Shown here piece by piece: positions 9,482 through 19,133 of a stretch of DNA of 64,000 bases (the first letter of the stretch is position 1; each line of letters opens with the position of its first letter). The DNA is from Chloroflexota bacterium (GTDB lineage Bacteria > Chloroflexota > Dehalococcoidia > JACPQK01). A model generated the notes under the pieces. The model was not told where the DNA came from. It did no database searches and saw nothing but the letters and a program-made list of their open reading frames with translations. The stretch spans positions 1-64,000 of the forward strand of contig JACPQM010000047.1 in the NCBI GenBank assembly GCA_016190505.1, in the 5' to 3' direction. A program made the position numbers and the translations under genes.

Positions 9482-10249
9482 CTAGGCTGGCTTGACGGCG
9501 GTGACCTTGACGCTGGCCAGGTTCTGGCGCCAGCCCTGGGCGTTCGAGACGTCGGTCTCATGGGCCACAGCCACGCGCGTGAAGCCGGCCGCCCGAATGA
9601 AGCCCAGGTAGTCCTCCCTGGGCGATGCCCCGGCGATGCACCGGGACCAGGCGTCCAGGCTGGCCTCCACCTCCGGAGGCAGTGGCGCCCGCTTCACGAT
9701 GTCGGAGACGGAGAGCCGGCCACCGGGCTTGAGGACGCGGTATGCCTCGCGGAACACGGCGGCCTTATCCGGCGAGAGGTTGATGACGCAGTTGGAGATG
9801 ATGACATCCACCGAGGCGGACTCCACGGGCATGGCCTCCATCTCGCCGGGGCGGAACTCCACGTTGTCCACCCCCATCTTGCGGGCGTTGTCTTGCGCCA
9901 GCTCGATCATCTCCGGCGTCATGTCCAGGCCAATGACACGCCCCTGTGGCCCCACGCGCTGGGCGGACAGAAAGCAATCTATGCCGCCGCCGGAGCCCAG
10001 GTCCAGCACCACCTCGCCAGGCTGGAGGGAGGCCAGGGCCAGCGGGTTCCCACAACCGCGGGCCGCCTCCACCACGCTATCCGGCAGGGACTGGAGCACC
10101 TGCTCCGAGTAGTAGGCCACCACATGGGGTGGCGCCTTGCGCGCCGAGCCGCAGCAGCTCTTTGCCGGCGCCTTGTCCAGGGTCTCCCTGGCCACCGACG
10201 CATACCGGTCCCTTACCACTTGCTGGATGTCCGTTGGGTGTTTGGCCAT
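9482..10249 (-). CDS. arsM: Arsenite S-adenosylmethyltransferase (ArsM-like)
   Basis: VLDLGSGGGIDCFLSAQRVGPQGRVIGLDMTPEMIELAQ; CCG near the N-terminus; SNCVINLSPDKAAVFREAYRVLKPGGRLSVSDIV. Confidence 0.9.
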   Translation of the reverse strand: MAKHPTDIQQVVRDRYASVARETLDKAPAKSCCGSARKAPPHVVAYYSEQVLQSLPDSVVEAARGCGNPLALASLQPGEVVLDLGSGGGIDCFLSAQRVGPQGRVIGLDMTPEMIELAQDNARKMGVDNVEFRPGEMEAMPVESASVDVIISNCVINLSPDKAAVFREAYRVLKPGGRLSVSDIVKRAPLPPEVEASLDAWSRCIAGASPREDYLGFIRAAGFTRVAVAHETDVSNAQGWRQNLASVKVTAVKPA

Positions 10250-10411
10250 ATCCGCCTCCCGATCTCCGATTTGTTGCGGTTGTTATTATAGGGACTATAT
10301 TGATAATGGTCAATACAATATGTGGCGTAACACACGCATAGCGCGGGTCGGTTGAGTCGCAGTTGGCGGTCGAGCCGGATTGATACCTACGACCCAAACA
10401 GATGCGTTGCT

Positions 10412-10448
10412 AGGCGGTCTGGCGCCGGTGGGCTTCCTCCCACTGGAG
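10412..10448 (-). pseudogene. 37-bp remnant of a hemerythrin-gene 3' end (LQWEEAHRRQTA*)
   Basis: 37 nt identical to 19136-19172, the C-terminus of the intact gene at 19134-19673; no upstream reading frame. Confidence 0.8.
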
Positions 10449-10670
10449 CAACACCTTATTGACACCTGACATGGTTGGGTGTAAAAGATAGTTCGTAGGA
10501 ATAAGGTGGCCTGTGGGGGGATAGGCGCAGGTTGCCTAGGAGGTTCGTCGCAGTATATCCGGGAGACATGGTGTTTTCCCCAAGGAATTAGGTTCATGCC
10601 GGGAGGGGCAGGGTGAGAGACGGGTGTTTGTTGTTGATTGGACAATCCTAGTCACAGAGGAGGCGGGTAC

Positions 10671-12341
10671 ATGCAACGGTCCGACGACAGAGCGGGAAGG
10701 TCCAGGCAGAGGCGTGCCCAAGACGAACTACAGGCGTCGCAGTATGCTCGGAGCCTGATTGAGGCAAGCCTGGACCCGCTGGTCACCATTAGCCCCGATG
10801 GCAAGATCACCGACGTCAACGAGGCCACCATCAGGGTCACCGGGGTTGCCCGCGAACAATTAGTCGGCAGCGACTTCTCGAACTACTTTACCGAACCCAA
10901 GAAGGCCCGAGAGGGCTACCAGCAAGTCTTTGCCAAGGGTTCCGTCACCGACTACGCTCTCACCATCCGCCACGGGGATGGCAAGCTGACCGACGTGCTG
11001 TACAACGCCTCGGTATACAAGGACGGTCGCGGTACCGTCCTCGGGGTGTTTGCCGCCGCCCGGGACATCACCGCGCAGAAGAAAGCGGGGGAGGAGCGCT
11101 CTCGGCTAGCGGCCATCGTTGACTCATCCGCCGACGCCATTATCGGCAAGACGCTTAATGGCGTGGTCACAAGTTGGAACAAAGGGGCTGAACTGATGTT
11201 CGGGTACGCGGCCTCGGAGGTCATTGGCAAGCACATCTCGATCGTTATTCCCCCCCAACTCCGGGACGAGGAACGAAGCATTCTGGAGAGACTAAGCCAG
11301 GGCCATAGCATCCAGCCCTACGAGACTACGCGTGTGCGCAGGGATGGCGGACTCATTGACGTGTCAGTCACCGTCTCACCAGTGCGGGATGCCGACGGTA
11401 ATATCGTAGGCGCTTCCAAGATTGCCCGCGACATCACCGCCCAGAAACAGGCGTCCCAGTATGCCCGCAGCCTGATCGAGGCGAGCCTAGACCCGCTAGT
11501 CACCATCAGCCCTGACGGGAAGATCACCGACGTCAACGAGGCCACCATCAGGGTCACCGGGGTTGCCCGTGACCAACTGGTGGGCAGCGACTTCTCCAAT
11601 TACTTCACCGAGCCCGACAAGGCCAGGGAGGGCTACCGGCAGGTCTTTGCCCAGGGGTCCGTCACCGACTATCCCCTGACTATCCGACACAAGGACGGTG
11701 AACTGACCGATGTGCTGTATAACGCCTCCGTGTACAAGGATGTGGGTGGCAACGTCCTGGGGGTGTTTGCCGCCGCCCGCGATATCACCGACCAGAAGAA
11801 AGCCGAAACGGAGCTACAAAAGGCGCACAGCGAGCTGGAGTTGCGTGTCCAGGAACGGACTGCGGAGCTGGCCACGGCCAACGAGTCCCTCCAGGGTGAG
11901 ATCGCAGAGCGGCGCCGCGCTGAGCAGGTGATCCGTGAGCTATCCACGCCTGTTCTCCAGGTTCGGGACGGGATGCTTATCTTGCCCATCATCGGTATTC
12001 TGGACTCCCAGCGGGCCCGGCAACTTACGGAGCAACTGCTGCGGGCCATCCGCGACAACCGCGCCCGAGTCGCCGTCGTAGACATCACGGGGGTCCCCGC
12101 CGTGGACTCCAAGATCGCTAACCACCTGCTGCAGACGGCAGAAGCTGCCCGCCTTATGGGCGCGACCGTGGTGCTCACGGGCTTGTCGCCCGAGGTGGCG
12201 CAAGCGTTGGTGTCCATTGGCGTGGACCTGAGCCGGCTGACCACAGTCGGCGACCTACAGGGCGGCATCGCAGACGCCGACCGGCGACTGGGCTACAAAG
12301 TGACCCGGGAAGGGGAGACGGCTTTGGGCCGCAGGGCATAA
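10671..12341 (+). CDS. Stressosome RsbR-like protein with three PAS domains and a C-terminal STAS domain
   Basis: PAS repeats (ISPDGKITDVNEATIRVTGVA..); STAS VVDITGVPAVDSKIANHLLQTAEAARLMGATVVLTG; SD gaggagg upstream. Confidence 0.9.
   Translation: MQRSDDRAGRSRQRRAQDELQASQYARSLIEASLDPLVTISPDGKITDVNEATIRVTGVAREQLVGSDFSNYFTEPKKAREGYQQVFAKGSVTDYALTIRHGDGKLTDVLYNASVYKDGRGTVLGVFAAARDITAQKKAGEERSRLAAIVDSSADAIIGKTLNGVVTSWNKGAELMFGYAASEVIGKHISIVIPPQLRDEERSILERLSQGHSIQPYETTRVRRDGGLIDVSVTVSPVRDADGNIVGASKIARDITAQKQASQYARSLIEASLDPLVTISPDGKITDVNEATIRVTGVARDQLVGSDFSNYFTEPDKAREGYRQVFAQGSVTDYPLTIRHKDGELTDVLYNASVYKDVGGNVLGVFAAARDITDQKKAETELQKAHSELELRVQERTAELATANESLQGEIAERRRAEQVIRELSTPVLQVRDGMLILPIIGILDSQRARQLTEQLLRAIRDNRARVAVVDITGVPAVDSKIANHLLQTAEAARLMGATVVLTGLSPEVAQALVSIGVDLSRLTTVGDLQGGIADADRRLGYKVTREGETALGRRA
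10731..11089 (+). repeat. Internal duplicated PAS-coding segment, copy 1 (copy 2 at 11448-11806)
   Basis: SQYARSLIEASLDPLVTISPDGKITDVNEATIRVTGVAR..VLGVFAAARDIT repeated almost verbatim with offset 717 nt. Confidence 0.9.
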
Positions 12342-12345
12342 GCTT

Positions 12346-12720
12346 ATGCGAGTACCGATCCTCAAGCAGGGACCGTATTTGATCGCCTCGGTACAATCGG
12401 CGCTAACCGATGCTGATCTGCTGCAGATGCGGGACGATCTGGCCAGGCTAGTTGGCCAGCATCGCTCCCATGGGGTAGTCGTAGATGTAACGGCCCTCGA
12501 CGTTCTGGACTCATTCGCCGCTCGCACACTCCGTACCATGGCGTACGCCATCAGGTTGCGGGGAGCGCAGATGGTCATCGTCGGTATCCAGCCCGAGGTG
12601 GCCTTCGCCATGGTGCAACTTGGTCTGTCACTGCCGGGTGTGGACACGGCCCTGGACCTGGAAGAGGGACTTGCGCTGCTGAACAGGAAGACTTCGGAGG
12701 ACCATGCTAGTGAAGGATGA
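12346..12720 (+). CDS. rsbS: Stressosome scaffold RsbS (STAS)
   Basis: VVVDVTALDVLDSFAARTLRTMAYAIRLRGAQMVIVGIQPEVAFAMVQLG. Confidence 0.93.
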   Translation: MRVPILKQGPYLIASVQSALTDADLLQMRDDLARLVGQHRSHGVVVDVTALDVLDSFAARTLRTMAYAIRLRGAQMVIVGIQPEVAFAMVQLGLSLPGVDTALDLEEGLALLNRKTSEDHASEG

Positions 12721-13111
12721 GGTCAGGGTGACGATCAAGTCCGACGTGGACGTTGTCGCCGCCCGACAAGAGGGACGCGCGCTGGCTGCCCACCTGGGCT
12801 TCTCCACGGGCGATCTTGCCCTGATCGCCACTGCGATCTCCGAGGTGGCGCGCAATATTGTGAACTATGCCAAACAGGGTGAGATCATCCTGAAGGTGGC
12901 TGAGAAGGATGGGCGTTACGGCATCGTCGTGGTCGCTCGCGACCAGGGACCGGGAATCGCCGATGTAGCTCGGGCCATGCAGGATGGTCACTCCACGTCG
13001 GGAGGTCTGGGTCTGGGACTACCTGGGTCCAAAAGGGTAATGGACGACTTTGACATCGTGTCTGAGGTTGACAAAGGTACTACTGTTACGATGAAGAAAT
13101 GGGCGCGTTGA
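12704..13111 (+). CDS. rsbT: Switch kinase RsbT (HATPase/anti-sigma type)
   Basis: TAISEVARNIVNYAKQGEI..DQGPGIADVARAMQDGHSTSGGLGLGLPGSKRVMDDFDI. Confidence 0.93.
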   Translation: MLVKDEVRVTIKSDVDVVAARQEGRALAAHLGFSTGDLALIATAISEVARNIVNYAKQGEIILKVAEKDGRYGIVVVARDQGPGIADVARAMQDGHSTSGGLGLGLPGSKRVMDDFDIVSEVDKGTTVTMKKWAR

Positions 13112-13713
13112 AAGAGGATCCTGTGGTGTGGGGTGTAGCCTCCTTTGTCCTTCCCGGACAGGTAGAGTGTGGAGACCTGCACGTGGTGGCACCGTTCCCG
13201 AACGGCGTGCTGCTGGCGGTCATAGATGGCCTGGGGCATGGCCGCGACGCGGCCACGGCTGCCAGAATCGCCGCTGTCACGCTCTCGAACCAAGCCGAGG
13301 AGTCCGTCATCCCACTGGTGCGGCAGTGTCACGAGCGACTACTGAAAACGCGGGGCGTGGCCATGACGCTGGCGTCGTTCAACGGGATCGACAGCACGAT
13401 AACCTGGCTCGGGGTGGGTAACGTTGAAGGTTTCCTCCTCCGGTCCGGGGTCAACCGCCGCGAGAAGGCCGCTGTCCTCCTGCGCGGAGGGGTAGTCGGC
13501 TATTCGCTACCACCGCTGCGTGCTGAGATCCTCCCGGTGGCCTGCGGCGATACACTGGTTTTGGCTACCGACGGCATCCGCAGCGGCTTCGCCGACGCGC
13601 TTTTCCTGGAGGGATCCCCTCAGCAGATCGCTGACCAGGTTCTCACGGTTTCCGGCAATGGGACTGACGACGCCCTGGTGCTCGTGGCGCGCTTTGTGGG
13701 ACACACGGGGTGA
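13099..13713 (+). CDS. RsbX-like PP2C/SpoIIE-type phosphatase
   Basis: VVAPFPNGVLLAVIDGLGHGRDAATAARIA..GDTLVLATDGIRSGFAD. Confidence 0.88.
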   Translation: MGALKEDPVVWGVASFVLPGQVECGDLHVVAPFPNGVLLAVIDGLGHGRDAATAARIAAVTLSNQAEESVIPLVRQCHERLLKTRGVAMTLASFNGIDSTITWLGVGNVEGFLLRSGVNRREKAAVLLRGGVVGYSLPPLRAEILPVACGDTLVLATDGIRSGFADALFLEGSPQQIADQVLTVSGNGTDDALVLVARFVGHTG

Positions 13714-14711
13714 ACAGCTATCCGGTCACCCTCAAGCAGAGCTATTCTTCCGCTCTGCAAGCGTACCTTGCCGACGCACAGGAAGCCGCGCTGATGCGAG
13801 CGTATGAACTCGGACGGCAAGCCACAGAAAACGGGCTAGGGGTCCTGGATATCGCCGCGGTCCACCAGGAGGCGCTGACCCAGGTCCTTCGCCCGAGCTC
13901 GCCGTCCCAAGAGACGCTGCAGACCGTCCAGGCTGCCTCCAAATTCCTTGCGGAGTGCATCGCCCCCTTCGAAATGACTCACCGTGGCTTCCGTGAAGCT
14001 AACGCGGCGTTGAAGCAGCAAGCAACGCAGCTAGCGAACTTGAACAAGGAACTTGATGCCTTCGCCTATTCCGTCTCGCACGACCTTCGCGCCCCGCTGA
14101 GAGCAATTGACGGATTCAGCCAAGCGCTCCTGGAGGACTACCTGGACAAGTTGGACGCTCAAGGCGTGGACTACCTGAATCGGGTCCGCAATGCCAGCCA
14201 GGCCATGGGCCGGCTCATCGACGGCCTGCTGAAGCTCTCCCGCCTGACCCGCGCCGAGATGCGCCGCCAGCCTGTGGACCTGAGCGCCACTGCCCAGGCC
14301 ATTGCCGAAGCCCTCAGGAAGAGCCAGCCGGAGCGCCGTGTGGCGTTCTCCATCGCCGGCGGAGTGACTGCCAACGGTGACCCGGTGCTCCTCCAAGTGG
14401 TACTGGAGAACCTGCTGAGCAATGCCTGGAAATTCACCTCCAGGCACGCCACCGCGACCATCGAGTTCGGAGCTACGTGGCAGGACGGGAAGCAGGTGTG
14501 CTTTGTGCGGGACGATGGTGCTGGCTTCGAGATGGCCTATGCCGGCAAGCTCTTCGGTGCTTTCCAGCGCCTGCACGGGAGGAACGATTTCGAGGGCACG
14601 GGCATCGGCTTGGCCACCGTCCGGCGCATCATTGATCAGCACGGGGGCCGCGTGTGGGCCGAGGGGGCCGTGGACAGGGGGGCAGCTTTCTATTTCACAC
14701 TTGAGCCGTAG
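13710..14711 (+). CDS. Histidine kinase with RsbU-N-like N-terminal domain
   Basis: N-terminal LQAYLADAQEAALMRAYELGRQATENGLGVLDIAAVHQEAL resembles the RsbU N-terminus; HisKA AYSVSHDLRAPLRAIDGFSQ; HATPase GTGIGLATVRRIIDQHGGRVWAEG. Confidence 0.9.
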   Translation: MNSYPVTLKQSYSSALQAYLADAQEAALMRAYELGRQATENGLGVLDIAAVHQEALTQVLRPSSPSQETLQTVQAASKFLAECIAPFEMTHRGFREANAALKQQATQLANLNKELDAFAYSVSHDLRAPLRAIDGFSQALLEDYLDKLDAQGVDYLNRVRNASQAMGRLIDGLLKLSRLTRAEMRRQPVDLSATAQAIAEALRKSQPERRVAFSIAGGVTANGDPVLLQVVLENLLSNAWKFTSRHATATIEFGATWQDGKQVCFVRDDGAGFEMAYAGKLFGAFQRLHGRNDFEGTGIGLATVRRIIDQHGGRVWAEGAVDRGAAFYFTLEP

Positions 14712-14720
14712 GGTAGATCA

Positions 14721-15167
14721 ATGAACGAAAAGGCCATTTTGCTGGTGGAGGACAATCCCGACGATGAGGCCCTCACCTTGCGCGCACTCAAGCGGAACAA
14801 GATCCTGAACGAGATAGTCGTGGCCCGGGATGGGGCCGAGGCTCTGGACTACCTCTTTGGCACCAGCGTGATCAGTGGTCAGGATGCGCCGCTTAACCCC
14901 GAGATAGTCCTCCTTGACCTGAAGTTGCCCAAGCTTGACGGGCACGAGGTGCTGAAGCGGATCCGCGCTGACCCACGCACGAAACTGCTGCCTGTGGTGA
15001 TTCTCACCTCCTCCACAGAGGACGAGGATGTGGTCAAGGCCTATGGCCTGGGGGCCAATAGCTATGTCCGCAAACCAGTGGACTTCGACCAGTTCTCGGA
15101 GGCAGTGCGGCACCTAGGACTGTACTGGCTGGTGTTGAACGTCCCGCCGCGGTCGAAAGGGAGGTAG
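14721..15167 (+). CDS. Response regulator, Rcp1-like single receiver
   Basis: ILLVEDNPDDEALTLRALKRNKILNEIVVARDGAEALDYLFG..VILTSSTEDEDVVKAYGLGANSYVRKP. Confidence 0.93.
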   Translation: MNEKAILLVEDNPDDEALTLRALKRNKILNEIVVARDGAEALDYLFGTSVISGQDAPLNPEIVLLDLKLPKLDGHEVLKRIRADPRTKLLPVVILTSSTEDEDVVKAYGLGANSYVRKPVDFDQFSEAVRHLGLYWLVLNVPPRSKGR

Positions 15168-15172
15168 GAACG

Positions 15173-17461
15173 TTGGGGACTCCGCTGCGTGTCCTTATTG
15201 TCGAAGATTCCGCTGACGACGCCGAACTCCTGGTCCGAAACCTGCGCCTGGGTGGCTATGAGCCGGTATCCGAGGTGGTAGACACGGAGGCACAGTTCCT
15301 GAATGCCCTGGATCGAGGGGGATGGGACGTAATCCTGTGTGATCACGCCCTTCCCCAATTCAACTCGCTCAATGTGTTGCATATGCTAAGAAAGCGTGGC
15401 CTGGATATCCCCTTTGTCATCGTGTCGGGCCTCATCGGTGAGGAAGAAGCCGTGGACGCTATGAGGGCCGGTGCCCAGGACTACATCATGAAAGGCAATC
15501 TGGCGCGGCTTGTGCCAGCTATCCAAAGAGAGCTCAGGGAAGTGGGGGTACGGGGAGAGCGTCGGAGGGTCGAGGAGGAGCGGGAAAGGCTTGCCGCCAT
15601 GGTCGAGGCAACCAGCGACTTCGTCGGCGTCGCTGACGGTGAGGGACGCGCACTATACCTGAATGCCGGGGCGAGGAGAATGATGGGCGTTGCCCTGGAT
15701 GCGGACGTCTCGGACCTGCGTCTCCGTGAACTGTATCCGGAGCGGATCCGAGTGAAGATCATGGACCAAGCCTTACCAGATGCTATGCGCGCCGGCGCTT
15801 GGCAGGGTGAGACCATCATGCTGAGACAAGATGGGCGGGAGATTCCTGTGTCACAGGTAGTCCTTTCGCACAAGGCGCCGGACGGCACCGTTCGGTTCCT
15901 GTCTACCGTTGCCCGCGACATCAGCGAGCGTCAACGGGCCGAGGAGGCCCTCCGCAAGGCAGAAGAGCTCTACCGTGGCTTGGTCGAGGCCAGTGGAGCT
16001 TGGATAACGCGGGTGAATCGTCAGCGAGAGCGCACGTTCGTCACCGGAGCCAAGTCTGTACTCCGGGTCACGCCCCCGGACGAGGCCACCTCTCCGGTGT
16101 TCGGGTCACACGTGCATCCAGACGACAAGGGTGGCTTTTTAGCCACGTTGGAGCGGGTCTTCGAAACTGGTCAGCCCATATACGGAAGAAACCACAGGGT
16201 CATATTCGGGGAACATGTTCACCACATGTCGGTGAACTGGGAGCCCATCAAGGATGAAGAAGGGAACGTCGTTGAGGTCCAACTTGCGGGCTTTGATGTA
16301 ACGGACCAGAAGCTGCTGGAAGAGCAGTACTATCAGGCCCAGAAGATGGAGAGCGTGGGACGGCTTGCCGGTGGCGTGGCCCACGACTTCAACAATCTCC
16401 TCACCGCCATCATTGGCTTCACCGAGATGGGGCTGTTGGCATTGCCCACGGAAAGCCCTGCGCGTCCTTATCTGGAGGAGGTCAAGGGTGCCGGTGAACG
16501 GGCGGCAACCTTAACTCGTCAACTCCTGACCTTCTCCCGCCGCCAGCCTGTTCAACCCAAAGTATTCAACCTGGGCGAGCTGACTTCGAACATGGCGAAG
16601 ATACTCCGCCGTCTCATTGGAGAAGATATCGAGCTGGCCACACGGTCAGCGCTAGGCCTGTGGAAAGTAACAGCGGATCCCGGCCAGATTGAGCAGGTCC
16701 TGGTGAATCTGGCGGTCAACGCTCGCGACGCCATGCCGCACGGGGGAAACCTCCTAATCGAGGTAGCCAATGTCACCCTGAAGCCGGACCATGTCCGGCA
16801 GCACGGCGAGGTGCCCCCTGGTGACTATGTGCTGTTGGCGATCACAGACACTGGGGCAGGCATGAGCGAAGAGATAAAGGCCCATCTCTTTGAGCCTTTC
16901 TTCACCACCAAAAAGCAGGGCACCGGTCTGGGGCTGGCCACCTGCTACGGCATCGTGAAGCAAAGTGGTGGCCACATCTCAATCTGCAGCGAGTTAGGCA
17001 AAGGCACCATGGCGAAAGTCTACCTGCCCAGGACCGCCGACGGGGCAGAAGAGGCGCCGAAGAGCCAGGATCCGGTGCCATCGGCCAGGGGACGGGAGAC
17101 CGTCCTGCTGGTCGAGGACGACCCTGCAGTCAGGTCTCTCTCCGCCGGGGCGTTGCGACAGTTGGGCTACACCGTGCTGGAGGCAGCCAACGGAGATGAG
17201 GCGCTACATGTCGTACACGAACACTCTGCAACCTCCATCCAACTGGTGTTGACCGATTTGGTGATGCCCCAGATGGGGGGCAAGCAATTGGCTGAGCGGC
17301 TCGTAGCCATGCGGCCAGACCTCAAAGTAGCATTCATGTCGGGGTATGCCGATGGGGCGATCGCCCATAACGGAATGTTGGAGGCGGGCACTACGTTCCT
17401 CCAAAAGCCCTTTAGCCGTCGCGCGCTGGCACAAATGGTGAGGGGGGTGCTCGACAAGTGA
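15173..17461 (+). CDS. Hybrid sensor kinase (REC-PAS-PAS-HK-REC)
   Basis: [62 protein letters not shown]-terminal [21 protein letters not shown] start. Confidence 0.93.
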   Translation: MGTPLRVLIVEDSADDAELLVRNLRLGGYEPVSEVVDTEAQFLNALDRGGWDVILCDHALPQFNSLNVLHMLRKRGLDIPFVIVSGLIGEEEAVDAMRAGAQDYIMKGNLARLVPAIQRELREVGVRGERRRVEEERERLAAMVEATSDFVGVADGEGRALYLNAGARRMMGVALDADVSDLRLRELYPERIRVKIMDQALPDAMRAGAWQGETIMLRQDGREIPVSQVVLSHKAPDGTVRFLSTVARDISERQRAEEALRKAEELYRGLVEASGAWITRVNRQRERTFVTGAKSVLRVTPPDEATSPVFGSHVHPDDKGGFLATLERVFETGQPIYGRNHRVIFGEHVHHMSVNWEPIKDEEGNVVEVQLAGFDVTDQKLLEEQYYQAQKMESVGRLAGGVAHDFNNLLTAIIGFTEMGLLALPTESPARPYLEEVKGAGERAATLTRQLLTFSRRQPVQPKVFNLGELTSNMAKILRRLIGEDIELATRSALGLWKVTADPGQIEQVLVNLAVNARDAMPHGGNLLIEVANVTLKPDHVRQHGEVPPGDYVLLAITDTGAGMSEEIKAHLFEPFFTTKKQGTGLGLATCYGIVKQSGGHISICSELGKGTMAKVYLPRTADGAEEAPKSQDPVPSARGRETVLLVEDDPAVRSLSAGALRQLGYTVLEAANGDEALHVVHEHSATSIQLVLTDLVMPQMGGKQLAERLVAMRPDLKVAFMSGYADGAIAHNGMLEAGTTFLQKPFSRRALAQMVRGVLDK

Positions 17462-17494
17462 GCGCGGACCACTTGGGGGCGCCGTGCGACGCGG

Positions 17495-18220
17495 GTGACA
17501 CGATCTATGCCAGGTGACAAGCCTACCATCTTGGTGATAGAGGACGAGGCCCGCGTCCAAAGGCTGGAAAAGCTCGTGCTGGAGCAGGCGGGCTACTCCG
17601 TAGAGTCGGTGGCCTCCGGCGAGGTGGGGCTGGAGGCGCTGGTCGAGAAGAGCCCGGCCCTGGTGCTGTTGGACATATCCCTGCCCGGAATGGACGGCTT
17701 TACCGTCTGCCAAAAGGTCCGGGAGTTCTCCCTGGTACCGGTTATCCTGGTCACCGGCAAAGGCAGCGAGGCGGACAAGGTGCGCGGGCTGGAGGCCGGC
17801 GCCGACGACTACGTGTGCAAGCCCTTCTCCCAAGCCGAGTTGCTGGCCAGGGTAAAGGCCGTGCTGCGCCGGGCTTCCCTGGGGAGCGGCCCAGCGGAGC
17901 CCGCATTCCACAGCGGAGACCTGGAGGTGGACTTCGTCCGCAATCACGTGAGATTGGCCGGGCGGGAGGTGGAGCTCTCGGCCACGGAGCACAAGCTGCT
18001 CTGCTATCTGGCCCGCAACGCGGGGCGCATCCTCACCCCGGAACAGATACTGGAACGGGTGTGGGGCCAGGAGTACGGGGGCGAAGTCCACTTGCTGCGG
18101 GTAACCATGGGCCGCCTCCGTCAGAAGCTTGGCGACGACCCGCGGGAACCCAAGTACATCGTCACCCGGCCGGGAATCGGCTACGAGTTGGGGCTCCGAA
18201 AGGGCGACGGGAATGCGTAG
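17495..18220 (+). CDS. OmpR/PhoB-family response regulator
   Basis: ILVIEDEARVQRLEKLVLEQAGY; winged helix ..VTMGRLRQKLGDDPREPKYIVTRPGIGYEL. Confidence 0.95.
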   Translation: MTRSMPGDKPTILVIEDEARVQRLEKLVLEQAGYSVESVASGEVGLEALVEKSPALVLLDISLPGMDGFTVCQKVREFSLVPVILVTGKGSEADKVRGLEAGADDYVCKPFSQAELLARVKAVLRRASLGSGPAEPAFHSGDLEVDFVRNHVRLAGREVELSATEHKLLCYLARNAGRILTPEQILERVWGQEYGGEVHLLRVTMGRLRQKLGDDPREPKYIVTRPGIGYELGLRKGDGNA

Positions 18221-18262
18221 GTTGTGATGGAGGGCCTCCATCAGATGTGTCAATGATACCAT

Positions 18263-18850
18263 CTATTCGGTCACCGGCTGAATGCTCACCTGCACTGGGT
18301 AGGAGGTTGGTGCCGTGGCCAGCCCGGGCGTCCACTGTACCTCCAGGTTGTGCCCGGCGGCCGTCTGGGCACCTTTGATCTCGGCTAGGAAGGTAGTTTG
18401 ACCCAGACGCACTACTCGCAACTGGCTGTGCCCCGCCGCAGCCTCCACATTTACCGCTATCGTTGGAGGTAGACCGGCCACCTCGATCTTCGCCAGTACC
18501 TTCTGGTCGGACCGGTTCTCCAGCGCCAGTTGCAGGACTCCGGTATCCCCCTGAACCACGGGCATCGCGCCTATGTAGAACTTATTGCCCTCTCTGTTGA
18601 CCACGCCTTCCAGCACCTGCTCTGGTGTGGCCTTGCTCACGACCTTAACAGCGGAGACCGTGATTACCGACTTCACCTCAGTGGCTGCCTGGCCGGACAC
18701 CGCGGTCTGGGGGTTAGTGGTCGCCACGCCTATGGCCTGACCCGTGGTGCTCCACAGCACTAACATGGCCGCGGAAACAGCGGCTGTGCCCATCACCCAC
18801 TTGCGGATCGCGCTCCGGTGGTTCCGTGTCGCCTTCTTCAGTGTGTTCAT
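18263..18850 (-). CDS. Secreted hypothetical protein
   Basis: N-terminal signal peptide (KWVMGTAAVSAAMLVLWSTTGQA); no recognised domain. Confidence 0.6.
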   Translation of the reverse strand: MNTLKKATRNHRSAIRKWVMGTAAVSAAMLVLWSTTGQAIGVATTNPQTAVSGQAATEVKSVITVSAVKVVSKATPEQVLEGVVNREGNKFYIGAMPVVQGDTGVLQLALENRSDQKVLAKIEVAGLPPTIAVNVEAAAGHSQLRVVRLGQTTFLAEIKGAQTAAGHNLEVQWTPGLATAPTSYPVQVSIQPVTE

Positions 18851-19133
18851 CTTTGTCCCCCCGGCTCTTTACTCTTTCCAGCATCAAGAGTAAGTCCGTC
18901 AGGTCACGGTGGAGTACTGGTGCCCCTTGCCGAAGGTCACAGGCGCATCACAGAATTGCCATTGCCCAAGCCACCGTTCTCCAGCGGAAGATGATTCGTC
19001 AATGGGGTGGGGCGTAAGGCGTAAGTGGATACCGTTGTTGGCGTAGGCCAAATGGCACCCAATGCACGGGTTCGCCATGGAATTGTCTTATGTTAGAGGC
19101 TATGGTAGGGCGCCCCGGCGGACCGGGCCGGCC

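Noticed and set aside
8861-10291. 476-aa plus-strand ORF across the repeats and arsM antisense
   Set aside because: Composed of repeat-derived sequence and antisense of arsM
18851-19130. Riboswitch in the 5' leader of the secreted protein gene (c-di-GMP-like)
   Set aside because: Some GC-rich pairing but no recognisable aptamer consensus by eye; would need Infernal/Rfam
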